Shown here in pieces: positions 19,997 to 27,182 of a stretch of 64,000 bases of DNA (position 1 is its first letter; the number at the start of each line of letters is the position of its first letter). Location: NCBI GenBank assembly GCA_030066685.1, contig JASJBF010000051.1:62001-126000 (forward strand), in the 5' to 3' direction. Made by a program: the position numbers and the translations under genes. Under the pieces are notes generated by a model. It was not told the origin of the DNA, made no database searches, and worked only from the letters and a program-made list of their open reading frames with translations. Source of the stretch: Kiloniellales bacterium (lineage in GTDB: Bacteria; Pseudomonadota; Alphaproteobacteria; Kiloniellales; JAKSBE01).

Positions 19997-21376
19997 ATGG
20001 CCAAGTACGACTACGACCTCTTCGTCATCGGCGCCGGCTCCGGCGGCGTGCGCGGCGCGCGCATGGCCGCGGCGACCGGCGCCCGGGTCGGCATCGCCGA
20101 GGAGTACCGCTACGGCGGGACCTGCGTCATCCGCGGCTGCATCCCCAAGAAGCTCCTGGTCTACGCCTCGCACTTCCACGAGGACTTCGAGGACGCTGCG
20201 GGCTTCGGCTGGGAGGTGCCAGAGGCCGGTTTCGACTGGGCCCGCCTGATCGCCAGCAAGGACCGGGAGATCGCCCGCCTGGAGGGCGTCTACCGCCGGC
20301 TGCTCGACAACGCCGGGGTCGAGATGCACGACGGCCGGGCGGTCATGGTCGACCCCCACACGGTGGAGGTCGGCGGCCGGCGCATGACCGCGGGGATCAT
20401 CCTGATCGCGACCGGCGGCCATCCCTTCATCCCCGACCACCCCGGCATCGAGCACGCCATCACCTCCAACGAGGCCTTCCACCTCTCCGAGCTGCCGCGC
20501 CGGGTGATGGTCGCCGGCGGCGGCTACATCGCGGTCGAGTTCGCCGGGATCTTCAACGGCCTGGGCGCCGAGGTGACGCAGGTCTACCGCGGCCCCCGGG
20601 TGCTGCGCGGCTTCGACGAGGACATCCGCGCCAGGGTCGACGCCGAGATGGCCAAGAAGGGCGTCGCCTTCAAGTACAACACGGTCATCGACCACGTGGC
20701 CAGGCGCGCCGACGGGGTGCTCGAGGTGGCCCTGACCGACGGCGCGACCCTGGAGGTCGACTGCCTGATGCTGGCCATCGGCCGGCGGCCCAACACCGCG
20801 GGCCTGGGCCTGGAGGAGGCGGGCGTCGCGCTCGGCGAGAAGGGCGCCGTCGCGGTCGATGCCTATTCCAGGACCAGCCGGGAGAACATCTACGCGGTCG
20901 GCGACGTCACCGACCGGATCAACCTGACCCCGGTCGCGTTGGCCGAGGCCATGGCCTTCGTCGACACGGTCTTCAAGGGCGTGCCGCGGGCCATGAACCA
21001 CGAGACCGTCGCCTCGGCCGTGTTCAGCCAGCCGCCGGTGGCGACGGTCGGCCTGACCGAGGACGAGGCCCGCGCCCGGCTCGATCGGATCGAGATCTAC
21101 CGCTCGAGCTTCAGGCCGCTGAAGCACACCCTCTCCGGCCGGGACGAGAAAGCCATGATGAAGCTGGTGGTCGACGCCCGGACCCGGCGGATCCTGGGCG
21201 CCCACATGGTCGGCCCCGATGCCGCCGAGATCATCCAGGGCGTCGCCATCGCGGTGAAGATGGGGGCGACCAAGGAGGACTTCGACGCCACGGTCGGCAT
21301 CCACCCCACCGCCGCCGAGGAGTTCGTCACCATGCGCGAGCCGGTCCCGGAGCCGGAGAAGCAGGCGGCGGAATAG
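19997..21376 (+). CDS. gor: Glutathione-disulfide reductase
   Basis: A 459-residue class I pyridine nucleotide-disulfide oxidoreductase. FAD binding is seen in FVIGAGSGGVRGARMAA, the redox-active pair in GGTCVIRGCIPKKLLVYA, the NADPH loop in VAGGGYIAVEFAGIF, the second FAD motif in ENIYAVGDVTDRI, and the C-terminal His-Glu base in IHPTAAEEFVTM. The GCIPKK spacing fits glutathione reductase rather than lipoamide dehydrogenase. It keeps glutathione reduced with NADPH in the cytoplasm. A GGACAGGCC-type site precedes the ATG. Confidence 0.94.
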   Translation: MAKYDYDLFVIGAGSGGVRGARMAAATGARVGIAEEYRYGGTCVIRGCIPKKLLVYASHFHEDFEDAAGFGWEVPEAGFDWARLIASKDREIARLEGVYRRLLDNAGVEMHDGRAVMVDPHTVEVGGRRMTAGIILIATGGHPFIPDHPGIEHAITSNEAFHLSELPRRVMVAGGGYIAVEFAGIFNGLGAEVTQVYRGPRVLRGFDEDIRARVDAEMAKKGVAFKYNTVIDHVARRADGVLEVALTDGATLEVDCLMLAIGRRPNTAGLGLEEAGVALGEKGAVAVDAYSRTSRENIYAVGDVTDRINLTPVALAEAMAFVDTVFKGVPRAMNHETVASAVFSQPPVATVGLTEDEARARLDRIEIYRSSFRPLKHTLSGRDEKAMMKLVVDARTRRILGAHMVGPDAAEIIQGVAIAVKMGATKEDFDATVGIHPTAAEEFVTMREPVPEPEKQAAE

Positions 21377-21382
21377 GGTCAT

Positions 21383-21495
21383 CCCCTCACCCAGCTCCGG
21401 CTAAGGCTCGGCCTTCGGCCGCGCCAATCCTCCACATCCCTCTCCCGCGGGGAGAGGGAGGGGCCCGGCGCGTCAGCGACAGGAGGGTGAGGGGG
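21383..21495. repeat. Dispersed inverted repeat, family C copy 1
   Basis: Begins CCCCTCACCCAGCTCCGGC and ends GGGTGAGGGG; the ends are inverted relative to each other. In the middle CCCTCTCC-CGCG-GGGAGAGGG forms a hairpin. A copy in the opposite orientation is at 47733-47818, sharing the CAGCTCCGGCTAAGGCT flank and the central CCCTCTCCC hairpin. It lies between gor and the ThrRS gene on the other strand, where the hairpins may stop transcription. Confidence 0.75.
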
Positions 21496-21528
21496 CTTTT
21501 CAAGGAGCCAAAGCCCGATTCCCAAACC

Positions 21529-22716
21529 TCACCGGAAGGCCTCCCCCTGCAGGTTCCGCACCGCCGCTTCGATCGCCAATACGTCTTGCCTGCCGTCGCG
21601 CTGGCGCAGGGCGACCGTGCCGTCCGCTTCCTCCCGCCGGCCGACGGCCATCAGCAGCGGGATGCCGGCTTCGCGGGCGTCGACGATCTTGCGCGACAGC
21701 CGTTCGGGCCGGGTGTCGGCGAGGGCGCGGAAGCCCTCGGCCTCCAGGGCGGCGGCGACGCGTTCGGCATAGTCCGCCTGCGCGGCGCCGATGCTGGCAA
21801 CGACGATCTGCTCCGGGGCCAGCCAGAGCGGCAGGTTGCCCCGGTGGTGCTCAAGCAGGATGCCGATGAAGCGCTCCAGGCTGCCGAGGATGGCGTGGTG
21901 GATCATCACTGGCCGGACCTTGCGGTTCTCGGCGTCGACGTAGTGGGCGTCGAGGCGCTCGGGCAGGACATAGTCGAGCTGCACGGTCCCGCACTGGATC
22001 TCCCGGCCGCCGCGGTCGCGCAGGAAGAAGTCGAGCTTGGGGCCGTAGAAGGCGCCCTCGCCGGGGTCGACGCGGTGGTCGAGCCCGGTCGCCCGGGCGG
22101 CGGCCTCCAGCGCCGCCTCGGCGCGGTCCCAGAGCGCGTCGCTGCCGGCCCTCTGCGCCGGCCGGGTCGAGAAGGCGACCCGCACGTCCTGGAAGCCGAA
22201 GTCGGCGTAGACGGCGTGGAGCCGGCGGGAGAAGCGCGCCACCTCGGCCTCGATCTGGTCGTCGCGGCAGAATACGTGGGCGTCGTCCTGGACGAAGGCG
22301 CGGGTGCGCACCAGGCCCTTGACCGCGCCCGAGGGCTCGTCGCGGTGGCAGGCGCCGAACTCGCAGAAGCGTAAGGGCAGGTCGCGGAAGGAGCGCAGCC
22401 GCTTCTTGAAGATCTGGACGTGGCCCGGACAGCTCATGGGCTTGAGCGCCAGGGCCTGGTCCTCGGCCTCCAGGGTGAACATGTTGTCGCGGAACTTCTC
22501 CCAGTGACCGCTGCGCTCCCAAAGCGCGCGCGACAGCAGCTGCGGGGTGCGCACCTCGCGGAAGCCGCCGCGGCGCATCTCGCGGCGGATGTAGTCCTCG
22601 ACGATGCGGTAGAGGGTGAAGCCGCGCGGGTGCCAGAACACCATGCCGGGGCCTTCCTCCTGCTGGTGGAAGAGGTCCAGGCGGTTGGCGATCGCGCGGT
22701 GGTCGTCGGCGTCCAT
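21529..22716 (-). CDS. Threonyl-tRNA synthetase lacking TGS and editing domains
   Basis: A 395-residue protein that matches only residues ~242-642 of E. coli ThrRS: the class II catalytic core and the anticodon-binding domain. Motif 2 is FCEFGACHRDEPSG...RTRAFVQDDAHVF and motif 3 is AILGSLERFIGILLEH. The zinc ligands are present as Cys in KPMSCPGHVQ, His in QDDAHVFC and His in RPVMIHHAIL. The usual IHR before motif 3 is IHH here. The TGS and N2 editing domains are missing, so it cannot clear Ser-tRNA(Thr) by itself. Short ThrRS paralogues occur in some bacteria beside a full-length enzyme; whether another copy exists is not visible. A threonine-rich leader and a terminator lie upstream. ATG 22716 is chosen because the homology starts there. 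Confidence 0.92.
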   Translation of the reverse strand: MDADDHRAIANRLDLFHQQEEGPGMVFWHPRGFTLYRIVEDYIRREMRRGGFREVRTPQLLSRALWERSGHWEKFRDNMFTLEAEDQALALKPMSCPGHVQIFKKRLRSFRDLPLRFCEFGACHRDEPSGAVKGLVRTRAFVQDDAHVFCRDDQIEAEVARFSRRLHAVYADFGFQDVRVAFSTRPAQRAGSDALWDRAEAALEAAARATGLDHRVDPGEGAFYGPKLDFFLRDRGGREIQCGTVQLDYVLPERLDAHYVDAENRKVRPVMIHHAILGSLERFIGILLEHHRGNLPLWLAPEQIVVASIGAAQADYAERVAAALEAEGFRALADTRPERLSRKIVDAREAGIPLLMAVGRREEADGTVALRQRDGRQDVLAIEAAVRNLQGEAFR

Positions 22717-22763
22717 CTTTCGTCTCCGTTCGCTCTTGGCCGGCGGACGGAGGCGCGGAATCG

Positions 22764-22792
22764 AAAAGGCCCCGTCCGTTTCCGGCGGGGCC
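22764..22792 (-). terminator. Attenuator terminator of the ThrRS leader
   Basis: In the minus-strand RNA, GGCCCCG and CGGGGCC pair (7 bp), extended inward by CCG/CGG around a GAAA tetraloop with one bulged A, and followed by UUUU (22764-22767). It lies 25 nt after the leader-peptide stop and 47 nt before the ThrRS ATG. The 5' arm can instead pair with GGCGGGCC inside the leader (22840-22847), which would break the terminator. Confidence 0.85.
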
Positions 22793-22817
22793 CTTGCTTC
22801 GCGCGCTGCGGCTATGC

Positions 22818-22898
22818 TCAGCGCAGCAGGAAACACGGCGGCCCGCCGTCGCGGGTCGTCGTGGTCGTGGTCTGCAAAGCTGCGAAGCGCCTTCTCAT
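22818..22898 (-). CDS. Threonine attenuator leader peptide (26 aa, six consecutive Thr)
   Basis: A minus-strand ORF of 26 codons: MRRRFAALQ, then six Thr codons in a row (22854-22871: ACC ACG ACC ACG ACG ACC), then RDGGPPCFLLR and TGA at 22818-22820. It ends 25 nt before an intrinsic terminator and sits upstream of a threonyl-tRNA synthetase gene. Stalling at Thr codons for lack of Thr-tRNA would cover a CCCGC arm (22851-22855) that otherwise pairs with GCGGG (22842-22846), freeing the latter for the antiterminator. The promoter places the mRNA start on, or one base from, the A of this ATG, so translation is likely leaderless. The design follows amino-acid biosynthesis attenuators; its link to a tRNA synthetase is inferred from the position. 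Confidence 0.85.
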   Translation of the reverse strand: MRRRFAALQTTTTTTRDGGPPCFLLR

Positions 22899-22904
22899 GA
22901 GCCC

Positions 22905-22933
22905 TGGATAGCCCCGGTGTCGTCGAGAGTCAA
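22905..22933 (-). promoter_or_regulatory. Sigma-70 promoter of the ThrRS leader transcript
   Basis: On the minus strand TTGACT (22928-22933), 17 bases, TATCCA (22905-22910). The seventh base after the -10 is the A of the leader-peptide ATG (22898). Five of six -35 bases match the consensus. Confidence 0.75.
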
Positions 22934-23022
22934 AGCCTCCTAGCTGGGGCGCGCCCGCCGCGGGCCGGGGGAAGGCGGCTGACGCGGCGGGACGGGATCC
23001 AAGACCGAGAGGGGAGGCCCGG

Positions 23023-23547
23023 TCAATCGTCGTCGTCGCGCCCCCGCTTGCCGTGGCGGAAGTCCTCCCGGGTGATCTCGCCGTCGCCGTCCCGGTCGCG
23101 GCGGGCGACCAGCTTGGAGAAGCGCTCGCCGAACTCCTCGGCGGTGACCCGGCCGTCGCCGTCGTCGTCGTGGCTCTGGAAACGGTCGACCATGCGCTCG
23201 CGCATGGCGTCCAGCCAGAGCGCCTCGTACTCCTGCAGGGTCAGGCTGCCGTCGCCGTCGCTGTCGAACTTGGCCAGGCGCTCGGCGCGCACGGCGTCGA
23301 TCTCGGCCTGGGTCAGCTTGCCGTCCTCGTTGCTGTCGTAGCTCTCGAGCAGGCGCTCGAAACGCCGCTCGCTGTGGCGGCCGTGATGGCCGCCCTTGTG
23401 GCCATGCCCGCCGTGCATGGCGTAGTGGTGGCCGCCGTAGCCCCGGCCTTCCTTCGAGCCGCTGGCCTGGGTGACGCCGGTCAGGGCGATGGCGCCGACG
23501 GCGACGGCCACGCCGGCCGCGATGAGGGTCTTGGTGCTGGTCTTCAT
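23023..23547 (-). CDS. EF-hand domain exported protein
   Basis: A 174-residue protein with a signal peptide (MKTSTKTLIAAGVAVAVGAI). After it comes a His/Gly-rich stretch (GGHHYAMHGGHGHKGGHHGRH), a probable metal-binding segment. Four canonical EF-hand loops follow: DSNEDGKLTQAE, DSDGDGSLTLQE, DDDGDGRVTAEE and DRDGDGEITRED, each with Asp/Asn at positions 1, 3 and 5 and an acidic last residue; they should bind calcium. It ends in an acidic tail. It is divergent from a two-component system over a 199-bp gap, so it may be the target or partner of that system. ATG 23547 is chosen as it opens the signal peptide, with AAGGAA ahead. Confidence 0.88.
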   Translation of the reverse strand: MKTSTKTLIAAGVAVAVGAIALTGVTQASGSKEGRGYGGHHYAMHGGHGHKGGHHGRHSERRFERLLESYDSNEDGKLTQAEIDAVRAERLAKFDSDGDGSLTLQEYEALWLDAMRERMVDRFQSHDDDGDGRVTAEEFGERFSKLVARRDRDGDGEITREDFRHGKRGRDDDD

Positions 23548-23746
23548 GGGGGTTCCTTTCAGGGATCGCTGTCCTCGATGCCTGGAAGATGGGGCCGCCC
23601 TGTCGCAAATGTTTGTCGCCGGAGCCCCCGATTTGTCGCAGGTTCTGGCAGGTCCGGCGGCTGACACATCTCGATACAATTTTCCTGGCGCCGCGCGGGG
23701 CCGCCGGGCTCATATTCCAGTCAAGCAGAAGCGAGGCCGCCCCGGC

Positions 23747-24466
23747 ATGGACTCCAGCCCGCACATCCTGGTCGTCGACGATCACCACGATATCCGCGAC
23801 CTGGTCGCCAGGTACCTGACCAAGCACGGCCTGCGGGTCAGCACCGCCGAGGGCGGCGCGGCCATGAGGCGGCGGCTCAAGGACAGCGCGGTCGACCTGG
23901 TGGTGCTCGACGTCATGATGCCGGGGGAGGACGGGCTCAGCCTCTGCCGCCACCTGCGCGAGACCACAGACCTGCCGGTGATCCTCCTGACCGCCCTGGC
24001 CGAGGAGACCGACCGGGTGATCGGCCTGGAGATCGGCGCCGACGACTACGTGACCAAGCCCTTCAACCCGCGCGAGCTGCTGGCCCGGATCAAGGCGGTG
24101 CTGCGCCGGGCCCGGAGCCTGCCGCCGCAGCGCGGCGCGGCGCCCTCCGGCCGCCTGCGCTTCGGGCCCTGGACCTTCGACCCGGCCCGGCGCGAGCTGC
24201 TCGACGCCGAGGGCACCGCGGTGCCGCTCTCGACCGCCGAGTTCCAGCTGCTCGGCGCTTTTCTGGCGCATCCCAAGCGGGTGCTGTCGCGCGACCAGCT
24301 GCTCGACCTGACCCAGGGCCGGGCGGCGAAGGTCTTCGACCGCAGCATCGACAACCAGGTCAGCCGCCTGCGCCGAAAGATCGAGGCCGATCCCAAGAAC
24401 CCGGCCCTGATCAAGACGGTCTGGGGCGGCGGCTACACACTTGCCGCCGAGGTCGAGCCGTCATGA
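23747..24466 (+). CDS. OmpR/PhoB-family response regulator
   Basis: A 239-residue protein. The receiver domain has the acidic pair in ILVVDDHHD, the phospho-acceptor Asp in VDLVVLDVMMPGEDG, the Thr in LTALAEE and the Lys in GADDYVTKPFNPREL. The C-terminal winged helix shows FDPARRELLDAEG, then the recognition stretch VFDRSIDNQVSRLRRKIEADP and the wing GGGYTLAAE. It overlaps the kinase start by ATGA. Three TGTCGC repeats upstream (23601, 23614, 23634) may be its binding sites. Confidence 0.94.
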   Translation: MDSSPHILVVDDHHDIRDLVARYLTKHGLRVSTAEGGAAMRRRLKDSAVDLVVLDVMMPGEDGLSLCRHLRETTDLPVILLTALAEETDRVIGLEIGADDYVTKPFNPRELLARIKAVLRRARSLPPQRGAAPSGRLRFGPWTFDPARRELLDAEGTAVPLSTAEFQLLGAFLAHPKRVLSRDQLLDLTQGRAAKVFDRSIDNQVSRLRRKIEADPKNPALIKTVWGGGYTLAAEVEPS

Positions 24467-25926
24467 TCCGGCAGCGGCTCAAGGCCCTGCTGCCGCAGAG
24501 CCTGGCGGGGCAGATGGTCGCCCTGCTCCTGCTGGCCCTGGTCGCCGCCCAGGGCGTCACCCTGGCGATCTACCTGGACGAGCGGCGCCACGCGGTGCGT
24601 GCGGCCGAGCGGGCGCAGGTCGCCTCGCGCCTGGTCTCGGTCGTGCGTCTCCTCGACGATACGCCGCCGGAGCTGAGCGAGCGCATCACTCGGACCGCCA
24701 GCGGCCCGCGCCTGGGCTTCTGGCTGGCCGCGGAGAGCGCGGTCGACCCCGGCGACCCCGAGGCCCTCGACCGTCCCCTGCAGCGCCGCCTCCGCGGCCT
24801 GCTCGAGGGCACGAGCAGCGGCCGTGTCCTGGTCCGCCTGGAGGACTCCGAGCGCTTCCTCGCCTGGCGCAAGGCGCGGCGGCAGGCCCGCCTGGAGGAC
24901 GACGACGAGGACGATCACGGCGACTATCACCGGGCCGAGTGGCGCAAGCGCGACTACTGGGAGAAGCGCCGGCACCGCCTGCCGCTCAGCCTGACCATCT
25001 CGGTTCGCCTCGCCGACGGGCGCTGGCTCAACGCGGCGACCCTGGTGCCCTTCAACGCCCCGGCCTGGGCCTGGCCCTCGCTGCTCTCCATGGGGCTCAT
25101 GGCGCTGGCGATCCTGGTGATCGTGGTGCTCTCGGTGCGGCGCATCACCCGGCCGCTGCGGACCCTGGCGGCGGCGGCGGACAGCTTCGGCCGCGGCCAG
25201 GAAGGCACGCCCCTGGCCGAGGCCGGACCCGAGGAGGTCCGCCGCACGATCCACGCCTTCAACGAGATGCAGGACCGGCTGCGCCGCTTCGTCGCCGACC
25301 GGACGGGTATGCTGGCCGCCATCAGCCACGACCTGCGCACGCCGATCACCACCCTGCGCCTGCGCGCCGAGTTCATCGAGGATCCGGAGACCCGAGACAA
25401 GATCCTTGAGACCCTCGACGAGATGCAGCAGATGACCGAGGCGACCCTGGCCTTCCTGCGCGAGGACGCGGCGCGCGAGGACAGCCGCCAGGTCGACCTC
25501 GCCGCCTTGGTCCAGAGCCTCTGCGACGACCTCACCGATGCCGGCCGTGACGTCGCCTTCGCCGGCGCCGGCCGGACCCCGCTAATCTGCCGCCCGGTGG
25601 CGCTAAAGCGGGCCCTCGCCAACCTGATCGAGAACGCAACCACCTATGGCGAGCGGGCGCGGGTCGCGCTGCAGGACGGCGCGACGGAGCTCGCCATCGT
25701 CATCGACGACGACGGCCCGGGCATTCCGCCCGAGCGGATGGCGGCGGTCTTCGAGCCCTTCGTCCGTCTCGAGGAGTCGCGCAGCCGGGAGACCGGCGGC
25801 GTCGGCCTGGGCCTGGCCATCGCCCGCTCCATCGCCCGCGGCCACGGCGGCGACGTGACCCTGGAGAACCGCGCCGAGGGCGGGCTGCGGGCGATCCTCC
25901 GTCTGCCCAAGGCCGAGCAGGGCTGA
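24463..25926 (+). CDS. Membrane sensor histidine kinase
   Basis: A 487-residue kinase. A first membrane span (about 19-36: MVALLLLALVAAQGVTLAIY) and a second (about 205-225) flank an extracytoplasmic domain of about 170 residues. This contains a very acidic/His stretch (LEDDDEDDHGDYH near 145-157), followed by HAMP. HisKA has the phospho-His289 in AAISHDLRTPITTLRL; the ATPase domain shows N (LANLIENATTYG), G1 (DDDGPGIPPE) and G2 (GVGLGLAIAR). The acidic stretch and the neighbouring EF-hand protein suggest sensing of a metal ion, but this is a guess. Its partner is the response regulator in the same operon. Confidence 0.93.
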   Translation: MIRQRLKALLPQSLAGQMVALLLLALVAAQGVTLAIYLDERRHAVRAAERAQVASRLVSVVRLLDDTPPELSERITRTASGPRLGFWLAAESAVDPGDPEALDRPLQRRLRGLLEGTSSGRVLVRLEDSERFLAWRKARRQARLEDDDEDDHGDYHRAEWRKRDYWEKRRHRLPLSLTISVRLADGRWLNAATLVPFNAPAWAWPSLLSMGLMALAILVIVVLSVRRITRPLRTLAAAADSFGRGQEGTPLAEAGPEEVRRTIHAFNEMQDRLRRFVADRTGMLAAISHDLRTPITTLRLRAEFIEDPETRDKILETLDEMQQMTEATLAFLREDAAREDSRQVDLAALVQSLCDDLTDAGRDVAFAGAGRTPLICRPVALKRALANLIENATTYGERARVALQDGATELAIVIDDDGPGIPPERMAAVFEPFVRLEESRSRETGGVGLGLAIARSIARGHGGDVTLENRAEGGLRAILRLPKAEQG

Positions 25927-25965
25927 GGGGCCGGCCGGTCCCGGCCCCTGCTGGCGTGCCTGCCG

Positions 25966-26622
25966 TCAGGCGGCGGCCGCGGTCAGCGCAATGGTCTCCT
26001 GCCGCGCGCGGTAGAGCTGCAGGAAGGAGATGACGTGCAAGAGGGTGAAGAAGGGCACCCCGAAGGCCGGCACCAGGACCATGGGCAGGCGCAGCATCGG
26101 GTCGCTGGTCACGCTGCCGGCGAGCAGGCCGGCGGCCGAGCCCGAGGCCAGGAAGCCGACCGAAAAGGCCATCAGGAAATCGGCGACCCCCAGCCAGTTC
26201 CAGAAGATCAGCCCGCGCCGCGAGACGCCCCGCGCGGTGAACATGGCGGCGACCAGGAAGGGCGCCGCCAGTGCCACCGCGGCGTCGCCGAGCCCGGCCG
26301 GATAGGCGAAGAGCGGCGGCAGCACGTCCCAGAAATAGAGCATCAGGAAGCCCATCCCCAGCATCCGCCAGGACTGCAGCCCGGTGATCAGCGGCAGGCT
26401 GAGGGAAAGGACGAAGTCCCGCAGCCCCGCAAAGGCCCGGTAGGCAAGGGCGAAAAGGACCTGGGGCAGCAGCAGAGCCAGGGTCAGCTTCCAGGGCAGC
26501 TCGCCGGGCCCCGCGACGAAGGCGTCGCCGGCGGCCAGCCAGGCGACGACGGCGAACCAGGCGATCAGGACCAGGGCCGCGAGCGGCGGCAGCTTCAGGC
26601 CGGAGGCGGGGGTCTGGGTCAT
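25966..26622 (-). CDS. Six- or seven-span membrane protein of unknown family
   Basis: A 218-residue protein, almost all hydrophobic spans: starts at LAALVLIAWFAVVAWLAAG, ends at ALTAAAA. No catalytic motif or known domain was recognised; the size and the Trp/Phe-rich loops resemble unnamed membrane proteins often found next to MarR-type regulators. ATG 26622 follows AAGGAGAAG; the TTG at 26637 would overlap that site. A palindrome matching the one at the MarR gene lies just upstream (26640-26655), so the MarR protein very probably represses it. Confidence 0.8.
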   Translation of the reverse strand: MTQTPASGLKLPPLAALVLIAWFAVVAWLAAGDAFVAGPGELPWKLTLALLLPQVLFALAYRAFAGLRDFVLSLSLPLITGLQSWRMLGMGFLMLYFWDVLPPLFAYPAGLGDAAVALAAPFLVAAMFTARGVSRRGLIFWNWLGVADFLMAFSVGFLASGSAAGLLAGSVTSDPMLRLPMVLVPAFGVPFFTLLHVISFLQLYRARQETIALTAAAA

Positions 26623-26639
26623 GGTCTTCTCCTTCAAGT

Positions 26640-26655
26640 AAGTGTATTTACACTT
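26640..26655. promoter_or_regulatory. MarR operator at the membrane-protein gene
   Basis: AAGTGTA-TT-TACACTT, a perfect 7-bp inverted repeat around two bases, 17-18 bp upstream of the membrane-protein ATG and 19 bp past the MarR stop. It matches 27125-27140 at 13 of 16 positions. The AT-rich sequence is striking against the 70% GC surroundings. Confidence 0.8.
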
Positions 26656-26673
26656 AATTTCAGAAATGAAGAT

Positions 26674-27120
26674 TCAGGGCCTTCTGGCGGCGGCAAGGTC
26701 CGACAGCAGGCGCTCCAAGCGCTCGCTTCCGAGGCGGTCCTCGATCCGATCCTGCACCGCCTGCCACAGCGGCAGGGCCTCCCGGTAGGTCCGCCGGCCG
26801 GCCTCGGTCAGCGCGAGTAGCCGCTGGCGCCGGTCCTCGCCGCGGTCTTCGCGGACGTAGCCCTCCCTGAGCAGCGGCCGCAGGTTGCGGGTCAGGCTGG
26901 TCCGGTCCATGCCCAGCTCCCGGGCCAGCTCCGACAGCGGCACCCGGCCGAGCAGGGCGAGGGCGGTCAGCAGACTGAACTGTGTGCCCTTCAAGCCGAC
27001 GGGCCGCAGCGCCGCGTCGTAGACCTGGCCCAGGGCCCGGCTCGCCCGGCGCAGGTTGAAGTTGGCACAGCGCGTCGCCGCCCGGGCCGCCTCGCGGAGG
27101 TCATCGGAGTTCTCGGTCAT
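26674..27120 (-). CDS. MarR-family transcriptional regulator
   Basis: A 148-residue winged-helix protein. The helical dimer region starts LREAARAATRCANFNLRRASR, the HTH is FSLLTALALLGRVPLSELAREL with GMDRTSLTRNLRPLLREGYV as recognition helix, and the wing is REDRGEDRRQRLLALTEAG (the DxRxR-type motif). Such proteins bind palindromic operators as dimers and release on ligand binding. One operator copy covers its own upstream region and a second the next gene, so autorepression plus control of the membrane protein is likely. Confidence 0.93.
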   Translation of the reverse strand: MTENSDDLREAARAATRCANFNLRRASRALGQVYDAALRPVGLKGTQFSLLTALALLGRVPLSELARELGMDRTSLTRNLRPLLREGYVREDRGEDRRQRLLALTEAGRRTYREALPLWQAVQDRIEDRLGSERLERLLSDLAAARRP

Positions 27121-27124
27121 GATT

Positions 27125-27140
27125 ATGTGTATATGCACTT
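27125..27140. promoter_or_regulatory. MarR operator at its own gene
   Basis: ATGTGTATATGCACTT, directly upstream of the MarR ATG (27120), matching the downstream operator at 13 of 16 positions. Imperfect inverted symmetry (GTG-TATATG-CAC). Confidence 0.75.
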
Positions 27141-27182
27141 AGTGGCCCGAGTTCAAGGCCCCTGCTCGACTGCCTTTAGCGA

